Assembly (NCBI GenBank): GCA_950022655.1
Contig: OX465583.1
Location: 10,375,798 to 10,439,797 of the forward strand
Length of the DNA stretch: 64,000 nucleotides
Reading direction: 5' to 3'
Source of the DNA: Alentia gelatinosa
Lineage: Eukaryota; Annelida; Polychaeta; Phyllodocida; Polynoidae
This document shows positions 1 to 16,625 of this stretch, piece after piece. The notes beneath the pieces were generated by a model. That model saw only the letters and a list, made by a program, of their open reading frames with translations, was not told where the DNA came from and did no database searches. Each line of letters starts with the position of its first letter. Position 1 is the stretch's first letter. Position numbers and translations under genes: made by a program.

Positions 1-5852
<5,852 letters not shown>

Positions 5853-8800
5853 GTGCCTCGAAAAGTGTTCAACCTATTTATAGACGTTTTACCCAATTAT
5901 AGCTCTGCTTGCCCTAAGAAAGTTTCAGTTTTACTGCACATGGCGTTGCAGAAGGTCTGTTTGGGGGATTAAATCACATGTTTTCATTTTTTTTAAAATG
6001 TTCTTAAAAAGGCACATTTGTGGTAATACAAATAGCTTTTAAATACAATAATAAAATGGGTTTTGTCAGCTGGATACTGTGTCAAAACACTTCTGCACAC
6101 AACCATTACTACCTTGTTGCTAGTAACCATTACAATGAATGACTACCACCTTGATTACACATCCAAGTTCGTCTCCAAACCTCCTTTTTTTCTTCTTTTT
6201 TTTTTTTTTCTCTCCAAAACTAGTATTTTCAGGACAATATACTTTCCATGGTCGTTCTTGATATAGTTCTGATCTTTTTAAATACCTTGTACCTTGATTT
6301 CTCGCCTGGATGTCTAGATTTAACCAGCATTATGGTGATAATGAGAAATTGGTGGTACTGAAAAAACAATGCATGTTTATAGTGGTGGACTCGTCGCGTG
6401 CTGGAAATCTCAAGTAGAAAATGTTCGGTTCTTTAACATGTTAGGGAAAGGGTGTGCTCCACGTGGCCAACGATATTTGACTCCACCAGGCATGCACCAA
6501 ACATGTTTATAGTGTACAAACCCTACGACCTGGTCACCTTCAGCGGCTGCCGGCTGGCAACCGGTCAGTAACGGCTGAAAACTAATTTATTAGGTTTTGC
6601 CAGTTCATCGCCATGTGGCCACCGCATGTGAGTGTGTTCCTGCTCCACTGCGCCAGTCTCTATGCTTGAGCTGTTACTGGCGCAGTGTGGCCCAGAAGAG
6701 CATGCCCTTAAGATAGATTTGTAATCATCTTTTTGTTTATCTTGCTGGATATTTGAACTACTTTTAAGGGAGTGCCAACCGTACACATTTATATAGGGAT
6801 AAGTGTAGTTCCCATGAGTTCATCCTACCTCTCAATTCAAGGCTATTTGAGCCAGAATACACAGTGTATGTACAAATCTCAAAGTTGTGTACATAAAAAA
6901 TGTATGTGTTTTTGTCCTCACCATAGGATAAAATGTCACATTTTGTGGCAACTCTTTTGTTTGAAAATAAAAAAAGAGATGCAATAATTCCTATCGTGAT
7001 GTGAGCCGAAGAAAGTCAAATTCTGTCAAGACAGGTTTGTCTTTAACCACTGTTGAGCCCCAGGGTTTAGAGAATTCCAACATATCAAGAATCGTATTAT
7101 AATCAAGACAGATTTTGTTGATAAAGCAGCCATTCTTAATCATACTTTCCACTGACAGGTTGAGAATGCACATCTCAGCATATACAGTCTTTACTCTGAA
7201 TATTTCCAGCCATATGATTGGCTAAAAAGGGGAAAACCTAGGTTGGCTGGTACCCTGCCTTATTACCAGGGAACCAGTATAAAAACCTAAGCTCCTCTAG
7301 CCCCCTGGTCAACTGGTACAAGGATGCAAGTTTGCCGATAAATGATGGAAATCCAAAATGTTGAGATTTTTAAAATTTTGAGATTTTCATTCATGACCCA
7401 ATGAAATGCAAAAAGTTAGCAATATCTACACAACGGCCGCACTCACCAGTTGGAGGCACCCGGTGGGAGACCGTCACCACTGCGGCCTAAGCCATCATCG
7501 GCCTCTTACTTCTCAGGCTTACATTGGCAGAAATACCTTTTTTTCAAAGCTTATAATTTCCGATTTTTTACCCAGTCCCAACTTTCATCCCCGTAGGTAG
7601 CTTTGTGGCTTTCAAATTTTCTGTGGTGCCTCAATTGTAAACCCTAAGGTGTTCCATTCGCTTTACTTCATTTAGTAACGGCTAACAATGAAAAGAGGAG
7701 GGAGTGCCAAACAAACTGGGTTTTAGATTCCTACTACTGGGGATCCCACATACTCTGTCATTGATATTATTCTAAAACTTGCATTTAGATACATATATTT
7801 TCCATCTTGTATCTACAGAAAACATACAACAGACACATAGGATTAAAAATACCAATTCATGGTGATCTGAAGCATAAGGAAATACATAAATTAGAAATAC
7901 AAATATGTACTGGATTAATTCATAGGGGCTGCATAAGTTCGATTCTTTTATTGACTTAACACGGGAATTAACTTCTAGCACAGTTGCTTCAACGTACTTA
8001 TTTGTGTGCAAAATACCAAAGTTTTAATGGTCTGGTGCACCGACTACCTTCAAGTGATGAATAATACCACAATCGTGATAAAATGTGATACCTTATTGAT
8101 TTAATTCACTTTTGTATATATGTATACAATTCTATTTGAAATGAATGATCCATCCAGTGTATGTATTTTAAAAATGTACAAAGTGTCAATGATGACCTAT
8201 TTATTACTGTAAATAAAAATTCAATGAATAATGAATTCATGATAATTGTCATTAGATTTGTTGTACGAAGAAGTGTAGTAGTTGATGAGAAACCGCTTTA
8301 ACATTTGCAGCCGCACTCAGAGCTGTGATCTGTGTTCTATTTTGGAATGTGACACTTTGGTGCTCTCCAAATAACAACAAATAAAATCTCTATGAGCCCA
8401 TCCTTATCTGTGAGTCAATTCTCTTCTTCTATTCATAATATTTGTTAGTAATGAGAAAGCGTACTTATTGTGGGCAAATTTATGTTAGTTTGCGGCATCG
8501 GGACATATCTTCGGGGCAAAAGACCGATATTGACATCAATTCCCACAGAGTTATTTTTTTTGTTATTATCATATACCTGAAAATCATGAAAATAGGCTAT
8601 TTTAATGACTTACATGTTAATGCTCTTTTTTTTTTAAAAGCTTTATTCATTCTGTAAGTACAGTTCTTCCATGAATAGTTTATGGTTTTAACCAGGGCTG
8701 GTAACCTTATTATGAATAACAAAGTAGATAGATGATTAAGAAGATGAGATGATGCATGAAAGCCATTATTGTAATAATGCATCAGTACAAACAAACAACA

Positions 8801-8940
8801 GAGGCAAGCAGGTTACCAACCAAAAAATCACTGGCATTATAACACCAGAGGCACTTGAAGGCATTTAGTGCTACCGAAAGTAGGCGAGGAGATTCACCAA
8901 GTACCAGGGAGGTGTGGCAATTTCGCAATTACATTTCTGA
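5853..8940. other. Gene-free 3' flank of KATNAL2
   Basis: Apart from the polyA signal at 6050 I see no credible exon, RNA gene or recognisable transposon here. Open frames are short, AT-rich and show no family motif. A weak inverted pair lies around 6520-6700. Low-complexity T tracts occur at 6183-6210 and 8624-8640. Confidence 0.5.
6050..6055 (+). terminator. Candidate polyadenylation signal of KATNAL2
   Basis: An AATAAA hexamer lies about 200 bp after the KATNAL2 stop codon. It is the first canonical signal downstream of the stop. The cleavage site is not determined. Confidence 0.5.
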
Positions 8941-8941
8941 G

Positions 8942-9985
8942 TTATGTAAGTTCTCTGGTTACTGCCTTTTTGAAATCAAGTTTACACAGTGATTTTTGGG
9001 TTAGCTCACTCAATGCATCCCAAAGCATCCTACCTCTAGAGTCACAACTTTTTCTGTATCCCGTCGTTTTGAACTTGTAGTCCTTAAACCTAACCATAAC
9101 GTCACTGCAGGTACCTCGCAGGGTGTTGTCAATATTCAGAGGGTCTTTGGATCGTTTATACATTAGACACAATAGCTGCCGACTACGGCGTACAAGCAGT
9201 TCTTCTATGCGGCATTCAGTATGGAGACGACCCACACTCATCCCCCGTATCTGCACTTTTTTTAACAATTCTTAAGCCTCTATTCTGCAATTTCTGTAGT
9301 TTAGATATTTTCTCATTGCTAGCCCCATCTATCAGAAAGGAGGCATACTCCATAACAGGTCTTATAGTTGAGATATAGATTAGTCTGGCCACATCGCTAG
9401 ATACCTTGTTTCTTAGTTTTGCTAGCTTAAATAACCTTGAGTTAGTTGTCTTATTAATGTTCCGTAGAAACTTGTTCAGCGATAGGCTTGAGTCCAGTTG
9501 GACACCAAGATATCGGTAACTTCCGCAATGTGGCAGGGTACGCCCCTGGCACATTAGCTTCATCTCAGGTAAACGTTTGAACCGTGGCTTGGTCCCATAC
9601 CATGCCCTCATAGTTTTCTTGAGATTCATGTTTAATCCATTTGAGTCGCACCAACGTGATACTTGGTGGACGCCAATCCTAACTTTCTAGAAGCCTCATC
9701 CTCCCTTTTATCAGACACATAAATTACAAGGTCGTCTGCATACTGAATGCTGCCGCAGCCCTCAACAGAGGCACACATATCGTTCACGTAAAGGATAAAT
9801 AAAAGCGGTCCCAGGACCGACCCCTGGGGTACACCAAAAGGCACTGGGGTTATAGAAGATTCCAAACCATTCACCACTGTTTTTTGCATTCTACCATCTA
9901 AGTAATTTCTAATCCAGGCCAATAGTGGTACAGGGATTCTGAAACTATGTTCTAGTTTCAGAAGTAGCAGTTCCCTAGAACACAA
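8942..9985 (-). pseudogene. 5'-truncated LINE reverse transcriptase (palm, thumb, C-terminus), frameshifted
   Basis: Read on the - strand, the palm motifs [19 protein letters not shown] and YADDLVIY (RT box 5) are followed by WCDSNGLN, YRYLGVQLDSSLSLN, IRPVMEYASFL and LQNRGLRI, then a C-terminal segment RRSRQLLCLMYKRSKDP. This order is typical of non-LTR retrotransposons of the Jockey/CR1/L2 group. Two frame changes, near 9650 and 9262, break it, and homology stops near 9985, so it is a dead 5'-truncated insertion. The endonuclease and N-terminal RT domains are missing. Confidence 0.85.
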
Positions 9986-10614
9986 ACATTATTCCTGTAC
10001 CCCTTGCAGCGGCTAGTATCTGTAGATGTTCGAGTGCAGGTATATATGTACATGATAATATCAAGAATTACACATTCAGGGTTGACACACTTACACTTTT
10101 CAGTGGATTCTCAAAGTGTTTCCTGTTGCAAGGCCACATCCTATAAAAAAATCAGGAAAACGATTAGGAGCGATTCTAATGATAAAGAAGGCATTCTCAA
10201 CCAAATATATATATAGTTTGGCTAAATCCGAGAAGCACCATTCAACAAAATATCTAGTATCATACCATGGAACTGACTGACCTGGATTGGAAACGCAGGG
10301 CCGCAGGCTTATCGCACTATGCCTCGTTATTGTTCTCGAGTTATCCTTTTAGCCACCAGGGCGGCACCACAGTAGCAGCAGGTTGTTTTCTATCATTAAC
10401 CACCAGAAAAGTGTAAAAATGTTTATTGACAAGTGTAGGTATATACTTGAAAGAGAAAACTAGAGCGAGTATCAAGTCATTTTGACAGGAAATATCCAAA
10501 GAAAAAAATATGATGACAAAAAAGTCATCTGATGGGATATAAAAAAAAAATATATTGTGTTGCCAAGGAAATTGAAAAATAAAAATATTGCAAAAAAGAT
10601 GCCCTTGTAAGAAG

Positions 10615-10818
10615 TATATAACTGTATAACTCCCAGTTTATACATGTATAATTATTAGACTAAGCTACTACCGTCGCCACCTAGCGAGTTGCTATGGCGT
10701 TACTATGGTATAGCGGTTACTGTTATGTTGCGTCAATAGTTCTATTGACGGTTGCCGTGATGCGCATTCGTCACTCTACCTTTGCATGTCTTCAGGATCA
10801 GACCTATAATTTTAAATT
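10615..10818 (+). repeat. Ngaro repeat A1 (5' terminal)
   Basis: Starts TATATAACTGTATAACTCCC and ends with CCTATAATTTTAAATT. Same sequence as 14731-14934 apart from one visible base. It probably contains the promoter; transcription start not determined. Confidence 0.9.
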
Positions 10819-10883
10819 CTGAGACATTTGAGTCATTTGTCGATTTATTGGAGGTAAATCGCGGTGGTTATTTGATTTTGACG

Positions 10884-11846
10884 ATGGGGAGAAAGTCGAA
10901 AAAGCAAAAATCACCTACAAAGGTAGAATTGAGGAAATCGAATAGGATTAGATCTGATACTGAGGGGGAGGCACCCTTCAGGTCGCAATCGCCAGCGACA
11001 GGTCCGTTATCAGACAATGATCCTATTGACCAGACGTGGGCATCGGCATCCGAGGGCATCAGTTCCAGATACGAGAAGGATGCAAAACAGAAAGAAGACC
11101 ACTTATCTACAAGAATGGACAATTTAGAAGATTACATGCGCAGCACCCTGGGAAAGATGGAAAAATTCTTCGAGAAGTCTTCAGTGGAGGAAGAAACTAA
11201 CGAAAAAGAAAGAAAATCCAGTCATCAGAGTGAGAGAAAATCGCGTAAAACATCGACAAGTACCACAAGTCGCTCGTCAAGTGAAAGTTCTAGATCATCA
11301 AGTAGAGAATCAGCCTGTAGAAAGTCTAAAGGTAGGCCTAAAAATAATGTTTTCTCATCTAAAAAATACTTGAAGAAGGACGAGAAAATTGTGTCGATTG
11401 AAAAACTGAATTTGGTAAATATGAAAATCCTAAAAAATCTATACGACTCAGGTAAGGAACTGAGCGGATTTATTGACCATTTAATATTGGTGGGAGAAAA
11501 AGCAGAAACGAGGATGTTTACTGCTGAAGCATTGATAAACTACGATGAAAGTGTCAAGGTTGATACTATTGAAAAAGGTATAAAATCGTTATCAGTGGTA
11601 AATCCAGCAGCAATAGTCAGATTTTTATCTTTTGACGGCACGATTTCAGCTGCTTCGATGAAGAAAAATGTAAAAACAAAAAGCAAATCACAGGGCGATA
11701 ATAATGTATGTTTTGCATTTAACAAACCAGAAGGTTGCAAATACGCAAGTTGCAAGTACAAACATAGTTGCAATAACTGCCATAGCTATGGTCACGGTTC
11801 ATACGATTGCAAAACACAAAGCAAAGATCAAAAACACAGTAAATGA
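10884..11846 (+). CDS. Ngaro gag-like protein with CCCH and CCHC zinc motifs
   Basis: 320 residues from the ATG at 10884; the frame is open further upstream but that part lies partly inside repeat A1 and has no ATG. It has a basic start MGRKSKKQKSP, a Ser/Arg-rich segment (about residues 110-150), a middle domain, and a cysteine-rich C-terminus: C-x8-C-x4-C-x3-H followed by CNNCHSYGHGSYDC, a perfect C-x2-C-x4-H-x4-C zinc knuckle. The knuckle indicates nucleic-acid binding, as in Gag proteins that package the RNA. It ends with TGA at 11844-11846, in the same frame as the downstream pol ORF. Confidence 0.85.
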   Translation: MGRKSKKQKSPTKVELRKSNRIRSDTEGEAPFRSQSPATGPLSDNDPIDQTWASASEGISSRYEKDAKQKEDHLSTRMDNLEDYMRSTLGKMEKFFEKSSVEEETNEKERKSSHQSERKSRKTSTSTTSRSSSESSRSSSRESACRKSKGRPKNNVFSSKKYLKKDEKIVSIEKLNLVNMKILKNLYDSGKELSGFIDHLILVGEKAETRMFTAEALINYDESVKVDTIEKGIKSLSVVNPAAIVRFLSFDGTISAASMKKNVKTKSKSQGDNNVCFAFNKPEGCKYASCKYKHSCNNCHSYGHGSYDCKTQSKDQKHSK

Positions 11847-11903
11847 AATGATGTATCGAGCGGGAAAACTCAAAGCGATAGGAAAGGGGGCGTGGCCGTA
11901 ACT

Positions 11904-13712
11904 ATGGACGCTTATGGTCGTCAGGGATCCCCGCTCGATAATGACGTAATCGCAGGGAATCCCCCTAGCGATAGAGTAGCAACGGTAAACATTCCTATCA
12001 ATCTTGCTTCGGAGGAAGAAATCGATGGGGAAACAAAGAAAAAGGTTAGTGTAGATGATATCGTTGTCACGGAAAAATGTATTAACGGTAATTGTGATTG
12101 TAAATACTATGTCAACGAAATCGCGGTGGATTTAAAACCATGTAGATCGGCGGTATATTTAGCAGGAGAAAATGCTCTCGATTCTATAGACTCAAAAGAC
12201 AGGGAATTCTTATGGTCGGGTCTTCGTAATGGTTTTAAAATAGTCGATTCCGATTGTTCAGCGGAATATGAATGTGAAAATTATAAATCACTTACGGAGG
12301 GAATTTGTTGTGAAAAATTTGAGGAAGTGGTTAAATCCGAAATAGACAGTGGGAGAATTTCTAAAGTTAGGAAGAAGCCTAAATGCGTACATGCGTTAGG
12401 GGGGGTCCTAAAAGAAAATGGGAAATTTAGGCCCATCACGGATTGCTCTAGGCCCTTTGGTGAATCAATTAACGATCACATGAAAGAAACTTTTGAATCT
12501 TTTTCATACAATTCAGTGGAAACCGCAGTAGATTTTCTAAATCGCGACGATTACATGTGTTTGGTTGATATAAAATCAGCCTATCGTTCAGTACATATTG
12601 ATCCTAAAAATGCTGAATCTCTAGGGTTCAAATGGAAAGACGATTACTACAGAGATAACAGGTTAGCATTCGGCCTAAAATGTGCTCCTAATATTTTTAG
12701 CTCGATTTCGAACTATATAGTCAAAATCGCTGAATCTAAAGGTGTAAAGAGATTGGTGAATTATCTCGATGATTTTCTAATTATTGGTACTACATACGAG
12801 GAGTGTCTCAGAGACAGGGGAATCGTCATAGATACGATTGAAAAAATGGGTTTTAAAATATCTTTTAACAAGGTAACAGACCCATGTAGAAATACGGTAT
12901 TTCTAGGTATAACAATCAATTCTGAACAGATGGAATTGAGTCTTCCTCAAGAAAAAGTCGATAAACTATCCAAAACTATAGAAGAAACTATAGAAAAAGG
13001 GTTCGTAAATAAAAAGGACCTAGAAAGGCTGGGCGGATTAATGTCTTTTTGCGCTCAAATCGTCAAGGGCGGTAAAACGTTTAGTAGACGCCTATTCGAC
13101 ATGGTAAAAGATCTGAATTATAAATCTAAGGCTAGTATTGATGACGATTTATCGGCTGACCTAGAATGGTGGTTAAATTTCTGTCGTATTTTTAACTGTA
13201 AATCATTAATACGCACTACATGTCACAATGTCCCAATCGTCACTGATTCATCTTTTAAAGGTTTCGGCGGTTGGGCCGGTTGCGATTATTTTTTCGGAAG
13301 TTGGGAAAAAATACCCTCAAATTTAGACAATTGCGGTCATCAAGAAGATCCGCCCATTAGCGATATTTATGGCATGAATATCAATGTATTAGAACTCTGG
13401 CCTGTACTTATCGGTCTGAAGAGGTGGGGCGGTAATTATCGTAACAAAAAAGTTGAGGTGGTGACGGATAACACGCAAGTCCTATACATGTTAAACTCTG
13501 GTAAAAGCAAAAATAAAACATGTATGTCCTGGTTACGAGAAATATTTTGGACTTGTTTCATTTATAATATCGATATTTGGGCAACGTATATTAAAAGTAG
13601 CGATAATACGTTAGCAGATCAATTATCAAGGTTGGAATACAATGGGGTATCCAAAAAATGTGTTGTAACCCTTAAAACTCATAACATGTGTTGTTCTGAA
13701 TTACAGACCTAA
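11904..13712 (+). CDS. Ngaro reverse transcriptase-RNase H
   Basis: 602 residues from the first ATG (11904); the frame is open back to the gag stop TGA at 11844, so read-through is possible. RT signatures in order: GKFRPITDCSRP, MCLVDIKSAYRSVHI, RLAFGLKCAPNIF, the catalytic VNYLDDFLIIG (YLDD at residues 287-290) and VFLGITIN. The C-terminal RNase H-like domain (from about residue 440) shows VTDSSFKGFGGWAG, NVLELWPVLIGL, VTDNTQVLYMLN and the final acidic ADQLSR. This is the RT-RH type of DIRS/Ngaro elements, related to LTR-element pol, with no aspartic protease or integrase. It makes the element's cDNA. No disruption seen. Confidence 0.93.
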   Translation: MDAYGRQGSPLDNDVIAGNPPSDRVATVNIPINLASEEEIDGETKKKVSVDDIVVTEKCINGNCDCKYYVNEIAVDLKPCRSAVYLAGENALDSIDSKDREFLWSGLRNGFKIVDSDCSAEYECENYKSLTEGICCEKFEEVVKSEIDSGRISKVRKKPKCVHALGGVLKENGKFRPITDCSRPFGESINDHMKETFESFSYNSVETAVDFLNRDDYMCLVDIKSAYRSVHIDPKNAESLGFKWKDDYYRDNRLAFGLKCAPNIFSSISNYIVKIAESKGVKRLVNYLDDFLIIGTTYEECLRDRGIVIDTIEKMGFKISFNKVTDPCRNTVFLGITINSEQMELSLPQEKVDKLSKTIEETIEKGFVNKKDLERLGGLMSFCAQIVKGGKTFSRRLFDMVKDLNYKSKASIDDDLSADLEWWLNFCRIFNCKSLIRTTCHNVPIVTDSSFKGFGGWAGCDYFFGSWEKIPSNLDNCGHQEDPPISDIYGMNINVLELWPVLIGLKRWGGNYRNKKVEVVTDNTQVLYMLNSGKSKNKTCMSWLREIFWTCFIYNIDIWATYIKSSDNTLADQLSRLEYNGVSKKCVVTLKTHNMCCSELQT

Positions 13713-13756
13713 TCCAGGAGGTTCAGGATAAAACGGATAAATTCCTATCCGTGGCT

Positions 13757-14635
13757 ATGTCAATCGCCACTAACAAAGCCAGGGTAAATCAATTAAATTG
13801 TTATTCACGTTTTTGTGATAAATTTAATCTCAAACTTTTTCCCTGCAACCCTACTCAGGCTTGCTGGTACGCTTCATATTTATCTGAGTTTTTATCGCCA
13901 GTTTCGATAAAGAATTATCTTTCAGCCATTTGGTGGAAGCAAAAAATGTTGGGTTATCTGGATCATTCCAATGATTTCAGATTAAAGATGGTTATCAAAG
14001 GGATTCATAGATCTTTTATCATAAAAGATAATTCTCGTTACCCTTTTAAAGTTCAAGACTTACAAAATATTTACCGTATTTTAGACTTGGGAAATTCAGA
14101 TGACTTGAATTTCTGGTTAGCCGTAGTCTTATGTTTTCGTGGACTACTGAGGAAATCACATGTAACGATATCTCCTCACAATCTACTTATTGGGGACTTA
14201 ACCATTGATTCGTCGGTTATTAAAATACATATTCGTACGAGTAAGACTGACCAATTCGGTCTAGACCCTTTTGACATTTTTATTCATTCAATTCCAGGGT
14301 CGTTTTTGTGTGTCTACAAAATCGTAGTACAACTGATTTATCGTAAAAGTTTATCTTTACCATTGATAAGTTTGGGTAAGAAACCAATGTCTTATGGTTA
14401 CTTCAACTCCAGGTTAAAGAGTTTATCAAACCAATGTGGCATCATGGGTAACGTCTCTACTCATTCCCTACGCCATGGTGGGGCCACATTTTTAAAAGAC
14501 TTGGGTATGCCGATTGAGGTGATTAAATCAAAAGGTAATTGGAAATCGGTCTATCGATACCTACATAATACAGAATCCCTCTCTGAGGTTTCAACGATAA
14601 AATCGTTCTTGTCTAATTATTCACAAAATTCGTAA
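13757..14635 (+). CDS. Ngaro tyrosine recombinase
   Basis: 292 residues, starting at the ATG 44 bp after the pol stop and in a different frame. The C-terminal half has the R-H-R-Y layout: Arg in CFRGLLRKSH (about residues 125-133), H-x-x-R in THSLRHGGAT (about residues 235-240), a Trp in KGNWKSV and Tyr in YRYLH as candidate nucleophile. The N-terminal half has the SAM-like DNA-binding pattern (WYASYLSEF, VSIKNYLSAI). In the family it integrates a circular DNA intermediate in place of a DDE integrase. No frameshift seen. A degraded relative lies at 60840-61310. Confidence 0.92.
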   Translation: MSIATNKARVNQLNCYSRFCDKFNLKLFPCNPTQACWYASYLSEFLSPVSIKNYLSAIWWKQKMLGYLDHSNDFRLKMVIKGIHRSFIIKDNSRYPFKVQDLQNIYRILDLGNSDDLNFWLAVVLCFRGLLRKSHVTISPHNLLIGDLTIDSSVIKIHIRTSKTDQFGLDPFDIFIHSIPGSFLCVYKIVVQLIYRKSLSLPLISLGKKPMSYGYFNSRLKSLSNQCGIMGNVSTHSLRHGGATFLKDLGMPIEVIKSKGNWKSVYRYLHNTESLSEVSTIKSFLSNYSQNS

Positions 14636-14653
14636 TTGTGTTTGGCGGTTCTT

Positions 14654-14734
14654 GGCCTGGTGTTTGTTATACTCACCAAACTACAATTACTTGTTGTCTT
14701 GTACTTCACTTATACTTCGTCTCCATAACTTATA
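14654..14734 (+). repeat. Ngaro repeat B1
   Basis: 81 bp beginning GGCCTGGTGTTTGTTATACT and ending CTCCATAACTTATA; identical as read to 15025-15105. It overlaps the start of A2 by TATA, the expected junction for rebuilding a circular intermediate. Confidence 0.9.
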
Positions 14735-14934
14735 TAACTGTATAACTCCCAGTTTATACATGTATAATTATTAGACTAAGCTACTACCGTCGCCACCTAG
14801 CGATTTGCTATGGCGTTACTATGGTATAGCGGTTACTGTTATGTTGCGTCAATAGTTCTATTGACGGTTGCCGTGATGCGCATTCGTCACTCTACCTTTG
14901 CATGTCTTCAGGATCAGACCTATAATTTTAAATT
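14731..14934 (+). repeat. Ngaro repeat A2
   Basis: 204-bp direct repeat of A1. Follows B1 directly and precedes the terminal spacer and B2. Confidence 0.9.
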
Positions 14935-15024
14935 TTAAATTTTTAATTTCAGGTCTAAGTTACTCAGTTTTGTACTTTGTAATACTGAGGTTCCAAGGAT
15001 TGTACTTCCAGTAATAAAGGTTAG

Positions 15025-15105
15025 GGCCTGGTGTTTGTTATACTCACCAAACTACAATTACTTGTTGTCTTGTACTTCACTTATACTTCGTCTCCATAAC
15101 TTATA
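15025..15105 (+). repeat. Ngaro repeat B2 (3' terminal)
   Basis: Direct repeat of B1, ending CTCCATAACTTATA. Sequence after it (CATATATC) is unrelated to what follows B1, which marks the right border of the element. Confidence 0.9.
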
Positions 15106-15277
15106 CATATATCTTGTTATTTTGTCTATTGTTGTCTATTGATTTGTAATTGCCTATAATCATTGTCTATGATATCATATGGGAAGCAACTTTCCCAAAC
15201 AGGGATTAGAAGCCTTGAGAATTATTTAGCATTGAGCCCCCTGTATTTTGCAAGAATTATTATGAGATCAGTTGTTA

Positions 15278-16345
15278 GGGACTGTCCATAAATGTCATAG
15301 ATTGAAAATGAAAGGGGGTGTTCAGAGTTGTGTGACGGAATGTACGTCATCTAATTCTGAAACCTTAAAGGCCACTTTGCCCATGCTGGAAAGGTGTTGG
15401 GAAAAGTATGATCATATACATGTGGTTATGGCTGGATATCATGTTAAGGCTGCATACCCATACAAAACCCACTGAAATAATCAAACAACTAAAGAAAAAG
15501 GCAGCCAAATGGAAGAATGTCCACATCAATTAAAGTCAGAACATGTACGCTAAAAGTGGTTAAGGAGAGAGTGCTGTTACACTTGGAAGAGTACCCTGTT
15601 TCTGATTTGGCTGATTATGACATCTAGCACCACCTGCAGACTATTTGACCCTTTTGGGCAGACAGTCATTAGGTGGAATTCTCCGAGTCATCTGGTGACT
15701 TCCGGTTTAAAATACCCTCCAATATATGCAAATTTCCCTGACAACGAACAAGGTCCGCCATATTGCTGGTGAATACAAAGCGCTGTCAGAGTGTTAAATG
15801 GTGAAAAAATATTGTTTCGGACGTTCTAATGTGAAATCTGTACATGTAATCGTTTAAATAGGAGTGTATCCAACATCTAGACATGATTTAAACGTGCCAA
15901 CTCGAAGTAAATCGGCCGTTTCGACGATTTGTTGACATCGCGTTCGGAGGCTGAACTGAGGCCATCACATAATCATTTGATCTTAAACTGCCAGGGAGGT
16001 CTGGTTTTGTCAAAAGATTGACTTGGGGGTTACAAAACACGACCCCACATATTAAATACTATCAGAAATGAACGTTTGAACTCTCCATAGGCTTAGCACT
16101 GGATAGATCCCTTGCCAAAATGGCCGCGGAGGTGGTTCGAAGCGCCACCTACTTCCAGGTTGACTCGACGAATAGGGGATATTGATTTCTCTCTCCAACA
16201 TTAACTTAAGCAATTTGGCACCAGCTCATGATATTTTAGCTCACTATTTAATAATATCTGGGTAGATTTAATCAGTGGCAGACTGCAGGCTCATACTCTG
16301 CATTCTTCAGTGGTCACCTCCCATGAAAAAGAAGGCCTTTCCTAG
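15278..16345. mobile_element. Remnant of the 47784-51490 DNA element, upstream of NCLN
   Basis: GGGACTGTCCATAAATGTCA followed by GGGGGTGTTCAGAGTTGTGTG and AAAGGCAGCCAAATGGAAG match the left part of the element at 47784. From about 16205, GGCACCAGCTCATGATATTT and CAGTGGCAGACTGCAG match 50640-50760, its right part. The middle is much shorter and unlike, so this is an internally deleted or diverged relative. It ends about 280 bp before the NCLN start codon. Confidence 0.65.
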
Positions 16346-16625
16346 ACTGGCTTCACCCCTTGTATCCCTCCACCTACCCCCGCGAGCGCCAAAACCGCGA
16401 GCGCCAAAACTGGCCCTGGCGACAACGGGACGTACTACAGTCTCACAGTCGGTTTCCTCTTTTTCCCGCTAGATGGCAGTCCCGCATCTCGGCCTCGCTT
16501 TCGCCCGCGACCCAAGGTCAGGAAAATCCTCCATTGTCGCCCCACGTTTTGCCCATCCTCCTCCGGCCGTTTTCTGAAAATAGCCCCTCCAATACTCACC
16601 TGATCGTCCAACCCACGGCATCACC
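16346..16625 (+). promoter_or_regulatory. Probable NCLN promoter/5' UTR region
   Basis: Upstream of the start codon the base composition becomes GC-rich, with a tandem GCGAGCGCCAAAAC (about 16382-16408) and CG-rich stretches to 16560. No TATA box is obvious. Such a CpG-rich patch is usual for a housekeeping promoter. The transcription start is not visible from sequence. Confidence 0.4.

Larger units (their letters stand above)
10615..15105 (+). mobile_element. Complete Ngaro-type DIRS-order retrotransposon (split direct repeats)
   Basis: 4491 bp in the arrangement A1 (10615-10818), gag, RT-RNase H, tyrosine recombinase, B1 (14654-14734), A2 (14731-14934), spacer, B2 (15025-15105). A1 and A2 are each 204 bp and I see one difference (GCGAGTTGC versus GCGATTTGC). 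B1 and B2 are 81 bp and appear identical. Split direct repeats with a tyrosine recombinase and no integrase define the Ngaro/PAT-like branch of DIRS elements. All three ORFs are open and the repeats nearly identical, so insertion was recent. I see no target-site duplication, as expected for recombinase-mediated insertion. A polyA-like AATAAA sits between A2 and B2 (about 15013). Confidence 0.93.
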
